Assembly: GCF_014269285.1 (NCBI RefSeq)
Contig: NZ_JACOAF010000058.1
Coordinates: 129,269-193,268, forward strand
Reading direction: 5' to 3'
Length of the DNA: 64,000 nt
Origin: Rufibacter sediminis
Lineage (GTDB): Bacteria > Bacteroidota > Bacteroidia > Cytophagales > Hymenobacteraceae
Positions 16,867-25,616 of the stretch are shown one piece after another. How positions within the stretch are numbered: position 1 is the first letter of the stretch; each line of letters begins with the position of its first letter. Position numbers and translations under genes: made by a program. The notes under the pieces were generated by a model that did not search any database, was not told the origin of the DNA, and saw only the letters and a list, made by a program, of their open reading frames with translations.

Positions 16867-18459
16867 TTACTCCACGCCACCTTTACGGGTAGGTTTGTTT
16901 TGCGGAGGCCATACGCCCGGTTGGCCGGTTCTCTGGTTCACGGGCAGCACGCTGCGGTCGCGGGAGGTGGTGGTAGGGTCTTCGCTGGCCATGTAGGCTA
17001 AGATAGCGGTGAGAATGGCGTTGCTGCGCAGATCGTCAAACACGATTTTGTCATAAGTGTCGCGGTTGGTGTGCCAGGTGTACGTGCCGTACGACCAGCT
17101 CAACGAACTCAATGAGAACGCGGGCGCGCCTGCGGCTACAAACGACGAGTGGTCAGAGCCGCCGCCGGCCGGGGAGCCCGGGAACGAGGTCTGGATGTGG
17201 GTTCTGATCTCCTCCGGAACCGGAGCCAGCCAGCGGTTCAAGTACGCATACGAATGCAGAAATCCGGAGCCCGACAGGTTGGCCACGCGGCCGGTGCCGT
17301 TGTCCTGGTTGAAGACCGCCTGTACTTTGCTTACAATCTCGGGATGGTCCTCCACGAAAGCGCGCGAACCGTTCAGGCCTTGCTCTTCACTGCCCCAGTG
17401 GCCTACCAGAATGGTTCTTTTCGGGTTCGGGTAGATTTTCTTCAGGATGCGCATGGCTTCCATCATTACCAGTGTGCCGGTTCCGTTGTCGGTGGCGCCG
17501 GTACCGCCATCCCAAGAGTCAAAGTGCGCCGAGAGGATCACGTATTCATCCGGTTTCTCGGAGCCTTTCATCTCCGCGATGGTGTTGAACGTGGGCACCA
17601 TGCCTTTTTCCTTTGATTCGGCCTGTACATGGAGCTTCGGTTTCTGGCCCGAGGCCGTGAGGCGGTACAGCATGCCGTAATCTTCCAGCGCGATGTCTAC
17701 GGTAGGGATTTTCTTGGTGTACGCGCTGAAAATCTTGTTCACGCCAAAGCCGCTGGACCAGTTAGACATCACAATACCTGCGGCACCGGCTTTCTCCAGG
17801 GCCACCGGCAAGGTGCGGGCGGTATAGCCCATCTTGGTCATTTTGGCGCGCCAGGCGTCGGTCTGAGCGGTGCGCGCGGCCTTCATTTTCTCGAAGGATT
17901 CTTTGGTGGCAAATTCCTGCCAGTTGTAATCTGGCCGACCGGTGGGCTGCGGCATGGAGATCAAGACAAACTTGCCTTTCACGCTGGGCAGCCATTTCTG
18001 GAACGCCAGGGAATCTGAGACAGTCTCGGGCAGGGTGATGGTTTCGGCGGTTACGCCCTTGCCTTTGGTGGCGGGGCTCCAGGCCAGTTGCATGCCTTCC
18101 AGGGATTTTACCCACGGCGCTACCATGTCAATGTGCGAGATGCCTCTTTGCCAGCCGCGCCACTCGCCCCACTTTTCGTTTCGCGCCGAGATGCCCCAGC
18201 CTTTGTACTTGGCAACGGCCCAGTCATTGGCCTGCTGCATCTGGGGCGAACCCACCAGGCGGGGGCCAATCACGTCCATCAGTTCATGGGCGAGGGTTTC
18301 CAGTTGGGAGTTCTGGGTGGCTTCCTGCACAATGCTTTGCACCACGGGGTTCTTGGTCTGAGCCAGGCCCACCTGTCCGGTAAACAGCAGGGAGAGCAGG
18401 AGCAGCTTGGGAGTACTTCGTTTGAAGCCCAAGCGGGGAGGGGTAAAGAGTTGTATCAT
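16867..18459 (-). CDS. Secreted M28-family zinc peptidase with PA domain
   Basis: 530 residues. After a signal segment (to about 33, ending VGLAQ), the protein has a protease-associated (PA) insert (about 110-280, KAGAAGIVMSNW) and an M28 catalytic domain (about 290-500). The co-catalytic zinc ligands are visible in order: His312 (AHFDSWDGG), Asp324 (TDNGTG), Glu358/Glu359 (GSEEQG), Asp386 (NQDNGTGR) and His437 (GGSDHSS). This is the carboxypeptidase Q/aminopeptidase type, releasing single amino acids from peptides in the periplasm or outside. The nearest upstream gene, a thioesterase, is separated by a palindrome and is probably a different transcript. Confidence 0.9.
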   Translation of the reverse strand: MIQLFTPPRLGFKRSTPKLLLLSLLFTGQVGLAQTKNPVVQSIVQEATQNSQLETLAHELMDVIGPRLVGSPQMQQANDWAVAKYKGWGISARNEKWGEWRGWQRGISHIDMVAPWVKSLEGMQLAWSPATKGKGVTAETITLPETVSDSLAFQKWLPSVKGKFVLISMPQPTGRPDYNWQEFATKESFEKMKAARTAQTDAWRAKMTKMGYTARTLPVALEKAGAAGIVMSNWSSGFGVNKIFSAYTKKIPTVDIALEDYGMLYRLTASGQKPKLHVQAESKEKGMVPTFNTIAEMKGSEKPDEYVILSAHFDSWDGGTGATDNGTGTLVMMEAMRILKKIYPNPKRTILVGHWGSEEQGLNGSRAFVEDHPEIVSKVQAVFNQDNGTGRVANLSGSGFLHSYAYLNRWLAPVPEEIRTHIQTSFPGSPAGGGSDHSSFVAAGAPAFSLSSLSWSYGTYTWHTNRDTYDKIVFDDLRSNAILTAILAYMASEDPTTTSRDRSVLPVNQRTGQPGVWPPQNKPTRKGGVE

Positions 18460-18520
18460 GCCCCAAATTTAACCAGGCAGACAAGAACTGAAAGCGGTTT
18501 CCTGAAATTTGCGCCAGGTT

Positions 18521-18564
18521 CTCTACTTTGGGGCCGTTTTCCGGAAAACAGCCCCAAAGTAGAG
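18521..18564 (-). terminator. Palindrome after the thioesterase gene
   Basis: CTCTACTTTGGGGC (18521-18534) and its complement (18551-18564) enclose the perfect core GTTTTCCGGAAAAC (18536-18549). It starts 5 bases past the thioesterase stop. A member of the dispersed family with long private arms. Confidence 0.75.
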
Positions 18565-18569
18565 CGGCC

Positions 18570-19001
18570 CTATTCCAGCACGAAATCCGGGGCCTGGGGC
18601 AGGCTCATGAACTTCTGCGAGAGATCATCTGGGAGGGGGGCCAGCTTGCGTTTGGCCAGGTCCATCCAGGCACCTTCCACCAGAATGATGGCCGCTTTCA
18701 CGCCATCGCCCCGGTACAGTTCATGCCGGATCGACCACCGGGAGCCGTCGGCGCGGGCCCTTGTCAGCACCGATTCTATCTTGATGGTGTCGTTGATGCC
18801 CACTTCGCGCAGGTACTGCAGTTCTTCCCGGAACAGGATGGGACCTAACTTGAGGTGCTGGAAAACTTTGAAGTTCAAACCCAGGCTGTCCAGCATGGAG
18901 ATACGGGCCTGCGCGGCAAAATCGGCGTACGCCGAGTGGCGAAGGTGCATGTTGGCGTCTACCTGCGCCCAGATCACGTGCCCTTCATATACAATGCTCA
19001 T
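18570..19001 (-). CDS. Acyl-CoA thioesterase, hot-dog fold (YbgC-like)
   Basis: 143 residues, the usual length of a 4-hydroxybenzoyl-CoA thioesterase-type single hot-dog domain. The start MSIVYEGHVIWAQVDANMHL carries the D-x-N-x-H motif (Asp then His) and the long central helix follows (YADFAAQARISMLDSLGL), then the strands (IKIESVLTRARADGSRW, AAIILVEGAWMDL). It should hydrolyse acyl-CoA esters in the cytoplasm; chain length and physiological substrate cannot be told. It is probably monocistronic. Confidence 0.82.
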   Translation of the reverse strand: MSIVYEGHVIWAQVDANMHLRHSAYADFAAQARISMLDSLGLNFKVFQHLKLGPILFREELQYLREVGINDTIKIESVLTRARADGSRWSIRHELYRGDGVKAAIILVEGAWMDLAKRKLAPLPDDLSQKFMSLPQAPDFVLE

Positions 19002-19380
19002 AGTGTCTTATTTAAGGTGTCAGCAAAGAAACTAGGTACGGCGCACAAAGCAAGCGGTTGGCACAACACCTGAAAGGGGAGGGCCATCTCATTCTCTGGG
19101 TGCACCCTTCAGCGAAATGCCGTTTAGATTTTTTCATTTTTCGTTTTCAAACAACCCGCTTCTGTAAAATCCTGCGGCGTTGGGGTGGCCGAAAGTATGA
19201 ATTCCTTAAAATTGTTTTAGCTTTGGATTACCCGGATTTTACTTCTGTGTTGAGCCAGAAGGACTTACCGGGAATGGCTTTGCGGCACGGCCGGCCGCTT
19301 TCCCATAAATGTAAATTTATTGCGTATTCTATATCCCTTTTGGCCTAATTTGAGTAAAATAGCTCTAAAATGACCCTTCC
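19002..19380. other. Intergenic region before the glycogen synthase gene
   Basis: Divergent spacer. No gene is supported. An AT-rich stretch with TTGG and TAATTTGA just upstream of 19381 could be part of a Bacteroidota-type promoter, but the match to TTTG / TAnnTTTG is incomplete. Confidence 0.4.
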
Positions 19381-21177
19381 ATGCAACATATGTCTTCTGC
19401 GTCTCCGCATCTTCTGGAAATAGCCTGGGAAGCGTGTAACCAAGTAGGTGGAATCTACACGGTGATCCGTTCCAAAGTACCCGCCATGATTGAATACTGG
19501 GGTGACCAGTATTGCCTGATCGGGCCTTATTTCCCGCAACAGGCCGCCCACGAGTTTGAGCCCACCGATGACTATTCCGATGTGTTTGGGCAGGCCGTGC
19601 TGGAGCTGCGGGCGCAGGGCGTGGAGTGTTACTATGGAACCTGGCTGGTGACCGGCCGGCCGCGCATTGTTCTCATCAACCCGTACAGTGCATTCGGGCA
19701 ACTAAGTGAGATCAAGTATTTCCTGTGGGAAAACCACCGGATACCTACCTCCAACGAAGACCTGCTGCACCAGGTGCTGGCCTTCGGGCAACTGGCCAAG
19801 CAGTTCATTACCTTATTGTCTTCCAAGACGCAGGTGGTGGCGCATTTCCACGAGTGGATGGTGGGTTCTGCCATTCCGGACCTGCGGCGTGATCAGGTGC
19901 CGGTGAAGATCGTGTTCACCACGCACGCCACGTTGCTGGGCCGCTACCTGGCCATGAACGACCCTAACTTCTATGACCAGCTCACCTCCGTTGACTGGCA
20001 GAAAGAGGCGCAGCATTTCAACATTGAACCCGCCGTTTCCATTGAGCGGGCGGCCGCGCACGGCTCGCACGTGTTCACGACGGTGAGCGAGGTGACGGTG
20101 CGCGAGTGTATTTACCTCCTGGACCGTATTCCGGACACGGTGTTGCCCAACGGCCTCAACATCCGGCGGTTCACCGCCATGCACGAGTTCCAGAACCTGC
20201 ACCTGACCTATAAGAAACGAATCCACCGGTTTGTGATGGGGCACTTTTTCCAGAGTTTCCCCTTTGACCTAGACAAGACCATTTACCTGTTCACCTCGGG
20301 CCGGTTTGAGTACCGCAACAAAGGCTTCGACCTCACGCTGGAGGCATTGGCCCGCCTGAACCACCGCATGAAGCAAGCCAAAAGCGACATGACCGTGGTG
20401 ATGTTCTTCGTGACCAAGCAGCCGTTCTACTCTATCAACCCGGGGGTGCTGCACTCCAAGGCGCTGATGGAGGAAATCCAGGAAACCTGCGAGGCCATCA
20501 AAGACCAGATTGGCGAACGTCTTTTCTACGATGCCGCCGCCAGCTCAGAGCACAAGCTGCCCGAGTTGAACAACTACGTAGATGATTACTGGAAACTGCG
20601 CTACCGCCGCACCATCCAGTCCTGGAAAACGCACCAGTTGCCGCCGGTGGTCACCCACAACCTGGTGAACGACCAGTCAGACGAGATCCTGCATTTCCTC
20701 AGGACCTCCAACCTGGTGAACAACGCCGATGACCGCGTGAAGATCGTCTACCACCCAGATTTCATCTCGCCCACCAACCCGCTGTTCGGGATGGAGTACG
20801 GCCAGTTTGTGCGCGGTTGCCACCTGGGGGTTTTCCCGAGTTACTACGAGCCGTGGGGCTACACGCCGCTCGAGTGCGTGGCCAGCGGCATTCCGGCTGT
20901 GACCAGTGACCTGTCGGGTTTCGGGGATTACGTGAAGAAGAACGTGAAGAAGCACACCGACAAAGGCATCTACGTGATTGACCGCCACGAGCGCAGCTTT
21001 GACGAGTCAGCGGAGCAGCTCACCGAGCACCTCTTTGAATACGTGGAGATGAACCGCCGCGAGCGCATTACCCAGCGGAACAAGGTGGAAGGCCTGTCTG
21101 AAATGTTTGACTGGAAAAAGCTGCTCGTGCATTATGAGCGCGCCTACCAGCTTGCCTTGAGTACCAATCCAGAATAG
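19381..21177 (+). CDS. GT3-family glycogen synthase
   Basis: 598 residues. The N-terminal EIAWEACNQVGGIYTVIRSK is the donor-loop signature of the GT3 (animal/fungal type) glycogen synthases, and the C-terminal E-x7-E pair is Glu490 and Glu498 in PSYYEPWGYTPLE. The two Rossmann domains (GT-B fold) span about 8-290 and 300-580. It elongates alpha-1,4-glucan from a nucleotide sugar in the cytoplasm; GT3 enzymes normally use UDP-glucose. The regulatory extensions of eukaryotic enzymes are missing. A GT4 enzyme, a branching enzyme and an amylase follow, making an alpha-glucan locus. An ATG at 19390 is an alternative start. Confidence 0.9.
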   Translation: MQHMSSASPHLLEIAWEACNQVGGIYTVIRSKVPAMIEYWGDQYCLIGPYFPQQAAHEFEPTDDYSDVFGQAVLELRAQGVECYYGTWLVTGRPRIVLINPYSAFGQLSEIKYFLWENHRIPTSNEDLLHQVLAFGQLAKQFITLLSSKTQVVAHFHEWMVGSAIPDLRRDQVPVKIVFTTHATLLGRYLAMNDPNFYDQLTSVDWQKEAQHFNIEPAVSIERAAAHGSHVFTTVSEVTVRECIYLLDRIPDTVLPNGLNIRRFTAMHEFQNLHLTYKKRIHRFVMGHFFQSFPFDLDKTIYLFTSGRFEYRNKGFDLTLEALARLNHRMKQAKSDMTVVMFFVTKQPFYSINPGVLHSKALMEEIQETCEAIKDQIGERLFYDAAASSEHKLPELNNYVDDYWKLRYRRTIQSWKTHQLPPVVTHNLVNDQSDEILHFLRTSNLVNNADDRVKIVYHPDFISPTNPLFGMEYGQFVRGCHLGVFPSYYEPWGYTPLECVASGIPAVTSDLSGFGDYVKKNVKKHTDKGIYVIDRHERSFDESAEQLTEHLFEYVEMNRRERITQRNKVEGLSEMFDWKKLLVHYERAYQLALSTNPE

Positions 21178-21742
21178 AGGCTGATCTTATAAAAGGAGAA
21201 GGTCTGTTTTGGGGGTGTTTTCATAAAAACGCCCCCAAAACAGACCTTCTCCTTTTACAGGAATTGAGTTCTCCGTTTCGATCATTACCTTCCGCCGGAG
21301 GTTTGCGTCTAGTCTTTTCTGGGGAGGAAGAAAAGTCTCGGGAATAATCCTGGCCTGTCGTATATTTGGATTTTAAGATATGATAGGAGAGTACCTCTAT
21401 TTCAGGAGAACCGGTTATCTCTTAGAAAAAACACACGTAAGGGTCTTTTGACTCACCTTTCGGGCAGGGTTTCGCGGTGAATTCTTCGGGATTTCCCCGG
21501 GGCGGGCGAGCCGAAAATAGGAGTCTTTACTTGTACTATCCGTGAGAAATGGAAAGAGAAATTTTAAAAATTTATCCGTATTTATTCCTGAATTGTAAGG
21601 CATAATTACGGATTATTTTGAAGTTTTCATTTATATTGAATAATCCCACTCAAAAAAGTGTTCCGGAGTTCTTGTGCATGAGGGTTCAGTACCTATCTTT
21701 ACAGGAGACCTCCGCATACTTATCAAGAAGTAAGAAGTTATA
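21178..21742. other. Intergenic region between GT3 and GT4 genes
   Basis: It contains one strong terminator at 21191-21256. The rest is AT-rich, especially 21540-21660, and is likely to hold the promoter of the GT4 gene, but no box is convincing. Confidence 0.45.
21191..21256 (+). terminator. Terminator of the glycogen synthase gene
   Basis: Perfect 25-bp arms (21191-21215 and 21232-21256, beginning AAAAGGAGAAGGTCTG) around the dispersed core TGTTTTCATAAAAACG. The stem starts 13 bases after the stop codon. Confidence 0.88.
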
Positions 21743-23095
21743 ATGAAAAAATTGCGTGTACTAATGCTGGGCTGGGAAGATCAGCCTATTTTGAATGGGG
21801 GGGTAGGCAAAGCCTGTTTTCATTTAGCCGAGGCTTTGGCCAATCAAGCAGAACTCACCATGATTGTGCCGCAGGCAGATCATCTGGCCCTGGATCAACA
21901 TGCCGAGATTGTTGGTTTGGATGCCTTGGATTTAGCCGAGGTGAAACAAGCGCCCGTGACCAAGACGTTTGAACGTTTTGCGACCACCCACCGGGTGCCC
22001 GCCGCGCTGTTCCCTTATGAAGTGCCCGGTTCCCCCAATGAAGATGTTTTGGAAACCGAAGCGCAGGAAAGTGACCCTTCCTCAGTTTCGGCGGCTACCG
22101 TAACAGAAGTGCCTGCGGCGGCGGAAGCCCCCCAGCGCAGTGTCACCGTGGGACAACCCCAGATCAACGTAACCCAGGGCCCAAAAGGAACCCTGAACTT
22201 TGAAGTGATTCAGTTTGCCCGCTATGCGGCCCGCCTGGCTTCCCATAAAGAATTTGACGTAGTGTATGCCCACGACTGGATGACGTTTCTGGCGGGCATG
22301 GAAATCAAGACCCAACGTAAGGTGCCTCTGATCGTGCACGTGCACAGTCTTTCTTTTGACCGCCAGGTGGGAGAGCCCCTCGGCTGGATCTACGAGTTGG
22401 AGACCAAAGCCATGAATGAGGCCGACCTGATCCTGACCGTGAGCCAGAGAACAGCCCGCATGATCACCAAACGCTATGGCATTTCGGCTAAAAAGGTGCA
22501 GGTGGTGTACAACGGTGCTGATAAAGCAACGCCATCGCCGGTGACGCCGGTGCAGCGCAAGCAGGTGACGTTCCTGGGAAGATTAGTGGCCCAGAAAGGT
22601 CCTCTGCAGTTCCTGAAGGTAGCGAGCCAGGTCTTGAAGAAAGATCCTGAGGTGAACTTTGTGGTGGCTGGCCACGGCCCCCAACTGGAGGAAGCGAAAC
22701 AGATGGTGCGCCGGCTGGGCATTGAACAATCCGTGACGTTCACCGGATTCTTACCCCCAGCCCAAGCCGAGGCATTGCTGAAGAACTCCAGCGTTTTCTG
22801 TCTGCCCGCTCTTTCTGAGCCGTTCGGTCTGGCTGCCATTGAGGCCACGCTCGCCGGACTGCCGGTAGTGATCACCCACCAGACTGGCGCCGCCGAAGTC
22901 TTGCCGCAAGCCAGCGTCGCAGACTGCAATGACACCGCCGGACTGGCAAAACTGGTGTTGCAATTGCTGCAGGATACCGAGTTGCGCAAAGAGCAAGTGG
23001 AAGCGAACCAGAAGGCGGTGAAGCGTCTTACCTGGACCGGCACCGCCGATCAAGTGCTGGAAAGCCTGCAAACCGTATTGCAGTTGCAGGACTAA
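21743..23095 (+). CDS. GT4-family glycosyltransferase of the glycogen locus
   Basis: 450 residues, GT-B fold. The N-terminal LMLGWEDQPILNGGVGKACF resembles the donor loop of starch/glycogen synthases, and the C-terminal half has the GT4 features VTFLGRLVAQKGP and the E-x7-E pair Glu359/Glu367 (SEPFGLAAIEA). YAHDWMTFLAG gives the acceptor-side DW motif. An Ala/Pro/Glu/Val-rich segment (about 93-145) is inserted in the N-terminal domain and looks disordered. Its neighbours point to alpha-glucan synthesis, possibly primer formation or chain elongation; the donor and acceptor are unknown. No signal peptide, so cytoplasmic. Confidence 0.82.
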   Translation: MKKLRVLMLGWEDQPILNGGVGKACFHLAEALANQAELTMIVPQADHLALDQHAEIVGLDALDLAEVKQAPVTKTFERFATTHRVPAALFPYEVPGSPNEDVLETEAQESDPSSVSAATVTEVPAAAEAPQRSVTVGQPQINVTQGPKGTLNFEVIQFARYAARLASHKEFDVVYAHDWMTFLAGMEIKTQRKVPLIVHVHSLSFDRQVGEPLGWIYELETKAMNEADLILTVSQRTARMITKRYGISAKKVQVVYNGADKATPSPVTPVQRKQVTFLGRLVAQKGPLQFLKVASQVLKKDPEVNFVVAGHGPQLEEAKQMVRRLGIEQSVTFTGFLPPAQAEALLKNSSVFCLPALSEPFGLAAIEATLAGLPVVITHQTGAAEVLPQASVADCNDTAGLAKLVLQLLQDTELRKEQVEANQKAVKRLTWTGTADQVLESLQTVLQLQD

Positions 23096-23164
23096 GTCAA
23101 CTGGCTCATTCTGTTTTTAAGCTGTTTTCAGAATTATGCCCCCAAAGCTGATCAAGTAATAAAA

Positions 23165-23224
23165 TTTCTTCCCCATGAAAAAGCCGCTGTGGATTCCCGT
23201 AGCGGCTTTTTCATGGGGAAGAAA
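23165..23224. terminator. Strong terminator hairpin after the GT4 gene
   Basis: Perfect 24-bp arms (23165-23188 and 23201-23224), inner part AAAAAGCCGCT/AGCGGCTTTTT, loop GTGGATTCCCGT. It lacks the dispersed core. Confidence 0.85.
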
Positions 23225-23318
23225 CAAAGGCCGTTTGCTTCTTCCCGAACTTTCCGTTTTACCGCTCTTTTCAGGAAAGAAGCCGCAAAACGAGATCAGC
23301 CTGTACTCAAGAGGCTGT

Positions 23319-23381
23319 AAAAACCAGGAGTGGTTTAGGGGGTGTTTTTTGAAAACGCCCCCTAAACCACTCCTGGTTTTT
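23319..23381. terminator. Bidirectional terminator after the branching enzyme gene
   Basis: Perfect 24-bp arms (23319-23342 and 23358-23381, AAAAACCAGGAGTGGTTTAG...) around TGTTTTTTGAAAACG. A T-run follows on the plus strand and A-run/T-run symmetry allows use from either side; it starts 19 bases past the branching-enzyme stop. Confidence 0.88.
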
Positions 23382-23400
23382 TATAAGGTATTCCTAAAGA

Positions 23401-25422
23401 TCAGTCTTCCCGGCGGAGAACTAACGCAGTGCGGTTGGGAAGGTAGATGCTCAGCCTTGGGCCGTAGGTAGTAGGGATGGTGAAATACCGGATAGAGGTA
23501 TCCACGCGGTCATGTCCGCCGGTTTGCGGCGCGTCAGAAGACAGGATGAGGCTGTAGCTGCCCGCCTCCAACACCGGAAACCGGTAATCTGGGATGGAAT
23601 TCTGGGTATGGAAATTGAACAGGAACACCAATCCCGCCCGCTGAAAGACGAGCACGTTGTTGTGGTTATCCTGGTGCAGTTTCTGCGCCGGACCGTGTTG
23701 CAGGAGCCCGTGTTCTTGCGCCATGGCCAGCATCTCCTTCTCAAATTGCCACAGGTGCCGGTACCGAAGGTCTGGGTTGTCTACCAAGGACCATTGCCTA
23801 CGGGCGTACTGATAGCTCCAGTTATTACCTAGCCGGGGGAAATCGACCCACTCCGGGTGCCCGAACTCATTTCCGATAAAGGTCAGAAAAGCCTCGCCGC
23901 CTAAAGACATAGTGAGCAACCGGATCATTTTATGCAGCGCGATGCCTCTGTCTACCACCGGGCTCTGGTCGGTGGTGCGCATGTGGAAATACATGTCTTT
24001 GTCCATGAGCCAGAAAGCCAGCGTTTTGTCACCTACCAAAGACTGGTCATGGGACTCGGCGTACGCCACGGTTTTTTCGCCCACGCGCCGGTTGGTGAGC
24101 TCGTGCCAGATCTCATCCAGGTTCCATTCTTCGTCGCGTTTGTGTTTGAGGGTCTTGATCCAGTAATCGGGGATGCCCATGCCCAGGCGGTAATCAAAGC
24201 CTACGCCGCCTTCATAAACCGGGCGGCACAGACCGGGCATCCCGCTCATGTCCTCGGCAATGAGTAAAGCGCCGGGGGTGAACGCATGGGTCAGTTCTGA
24301 GGCGAGTTGCAGGTACAGAATGGCGTCTTCGTCAACGCTTTTGTCAAAGTAGCGGTCATAATGGCCAAAGGTCACGCCTTCGCCGTGGTGGTGGTACAGC
24401 ATGGAGGTCACCCCATCGTACCGGAACCCGTCAATGTGGAACTCCTCCAGCCAGTACCGGACATTGGACAGCAAGAATCTCCTTACTTCCGGCACGCCGT
24501 AGTTGAAGAGTTTAGAGTCCCAGCCAGGGTGATGTCCGCGAGGCCCCTGGTGGAAATACTGGCCGCCAGAACCGTCAAAATCAGCTAACCCTTCGGCCAC
24601 GTTTTTCACGGCGTGGGCATGAATCAGATCCATGACCACCGCAATGCCCAGCCGGTGGGCTTCATTGATCAGGTACTTCAAATCCTCCGGAGTTCCGAAA
24701 CGGGAGGTAGGAGCGAAGAAATTGGAGACGTGGTACCCAAATGAGCCATAGTACGGATGTTCCATCAAGGCCATCAGCTGCAGGCAATTGTACCCGGTCT
24801 CGGCCACGCGCGGCAGAATCAGATCCGCGAACTCGCGGTACGTGCCCACCCCGTGCTTTTCTTGGGCCATACCTACGTGGCACTCATAAATGAGCGGTTG
24901 GGTGAGTTGGGTGGTCTCAAAATCTTCATCCGTCCAGGTGAAGGTTTCAGCCGGAGCCCAGTACTGCCCCGAGAAATCATAGGTCTCTGGGTCCTGCACC
25001 GCCCGGAAGGTAAAAGGGGAGATGCGGTCCCGCCCTTCGCCGGTAGCGCCTACCACGTGCACTTTGTAGCGGTGGCCGTGTTGAATCTGCACCTGATCCT
25101 CGGGCAGGAAAACCTCCCAGAGGCCGTTCTCTATTTTTTGCAGTGGGTGGGCGCCTCGGTCCCAGAAGTTGAAATCTCCCACCAGGTAAAGTGCCTGCGC
25201 AGCAGGAGCCCACTCGCGGTAGCGCCAGCCTTTGTTCTGGGGTTCATAGTGCAAGCCCATCTGGTGGTGCCAGGCGGCGTACTCGGCCAAAGAACCGGCT
25301 TCCTGCACCACCGACTGGAGGTTCTCTTCAAAACGGGCCAGTCGCTGCAGGAGCTGCGGGGCGTAAGGTGTCAGCCAGCTGTCAGACTGGAGCAATGGGA
25401 GGGTAGGTGTTACCTTAGGCAT
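23401..25422 (-). CDS. glgB: 1,4-alpha-glucan branching enzyme (GH13_8 type)
   Basis: 673 residues. An N-terminal CBM48-like domain (about 60-170) precedes the GH13 barrel (about 195-560) and a C-terminal beta-domain. The catalytic triad is Asp336 (GFRYDGVTS), Glu390 (IAEDMSGMP) and Asp459 (ESHDQ). HAHAVKNVAEGL and GNEFGHPEWVDFPR are typical of the eukaryotic-like subfamily GH13_8 rather than of E. coli-type GlgB. It cuts alpha-1,4 chains and re-attaches them by alpha-1,6 links in the cytoplasm. It lies convergent to the GT4 gene and divergent from the secreted amylase, so it has its own promoter in 25423-25616. Confidence 0.92.
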   Translation of the reverse strand: MPKVTPTLPLLQSDSWLTPYAPQLLQRLARFEENLQSVVQEAGSLAEYAAWHHQMGLHYEPQNKGWRYREWAPAAQALYLVGDFNFWDRGAHPLQKIENGLWEVFLPEDQVQIQHGHRYKVHVVGATGEGRDRISPFTFRAVQDPETYDFSGQYWAPAETFTWTDEDFETTQLTQPLIYECHVGMAQEKHGVGTYREFADLILPRVAETGYNCLQLMALMEHPYYGSFGYHVSNFFAPTSRFGTPEDLKYLINEAHRLGIAVVMDLIHAHAVKNVAEGLADFDGSGGQYFHQGPRGHHPGWDSKLFNYGVPEVRRFLLSNVRYWLEEFHIDGFRYDGVTSMLYHHHGEGVTFGHYDRYFDKSVDEDAILYLQLASELTHAFTPGALLIAEDMSGMPGLCRPVYEGGVGFDYRLGMGIPDYWIKTLKHKRDEEWNLDEIWHELTNRRVGEKTVAYAESHDQSLVGDKTLAFWLMDKDMYFHMRTTDQSPVVDRGIALHKMIRLLTMSLGGEAFLTFIGNEFGHPEWVDFPRLGNNWSYQYARRQWSLVDNPDLRYRHLWQFEKEMLAMAQEHGLLQHGPAQKLHQDNHNNVLVFQRAGLVFLFNFHTQNSIPDYRFPVLEAGSYSLILSSDAPQTGGHDRVDTSIRYFTIPTTYGPRLSIYLPNRTALVLRRED

Positions 25423-25616
25423 AGGAGCTGTTTTGGGAATGGGTTAAGTTACACTTCCATACGGAAAGGTGCAACCGGGAGACTAGGTTTGCTAGGTGCT
25501 GTGGAAACTTGATAAAACGTTTCGGGTTTTCTAAGTTATTTTTGATAAATTGGCAAGGAAATCGATTTCGTAAACGAGAAAGGTTCACCTTCACTTAAAC
25601 TAAATCTGCCTATTGC

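Larger units (their letters stand above)
23096..23400. other. Convergent spacer packed with palindromes
   Basis: Between the GT4 gene and the convergent branching enzyme there are four palindromic units: worn core copies at 23111-23150 and 23255-23292, and strong hairpins at 23165-23224 and 23319-23381. No gene is supported. Confidence 0.6.
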
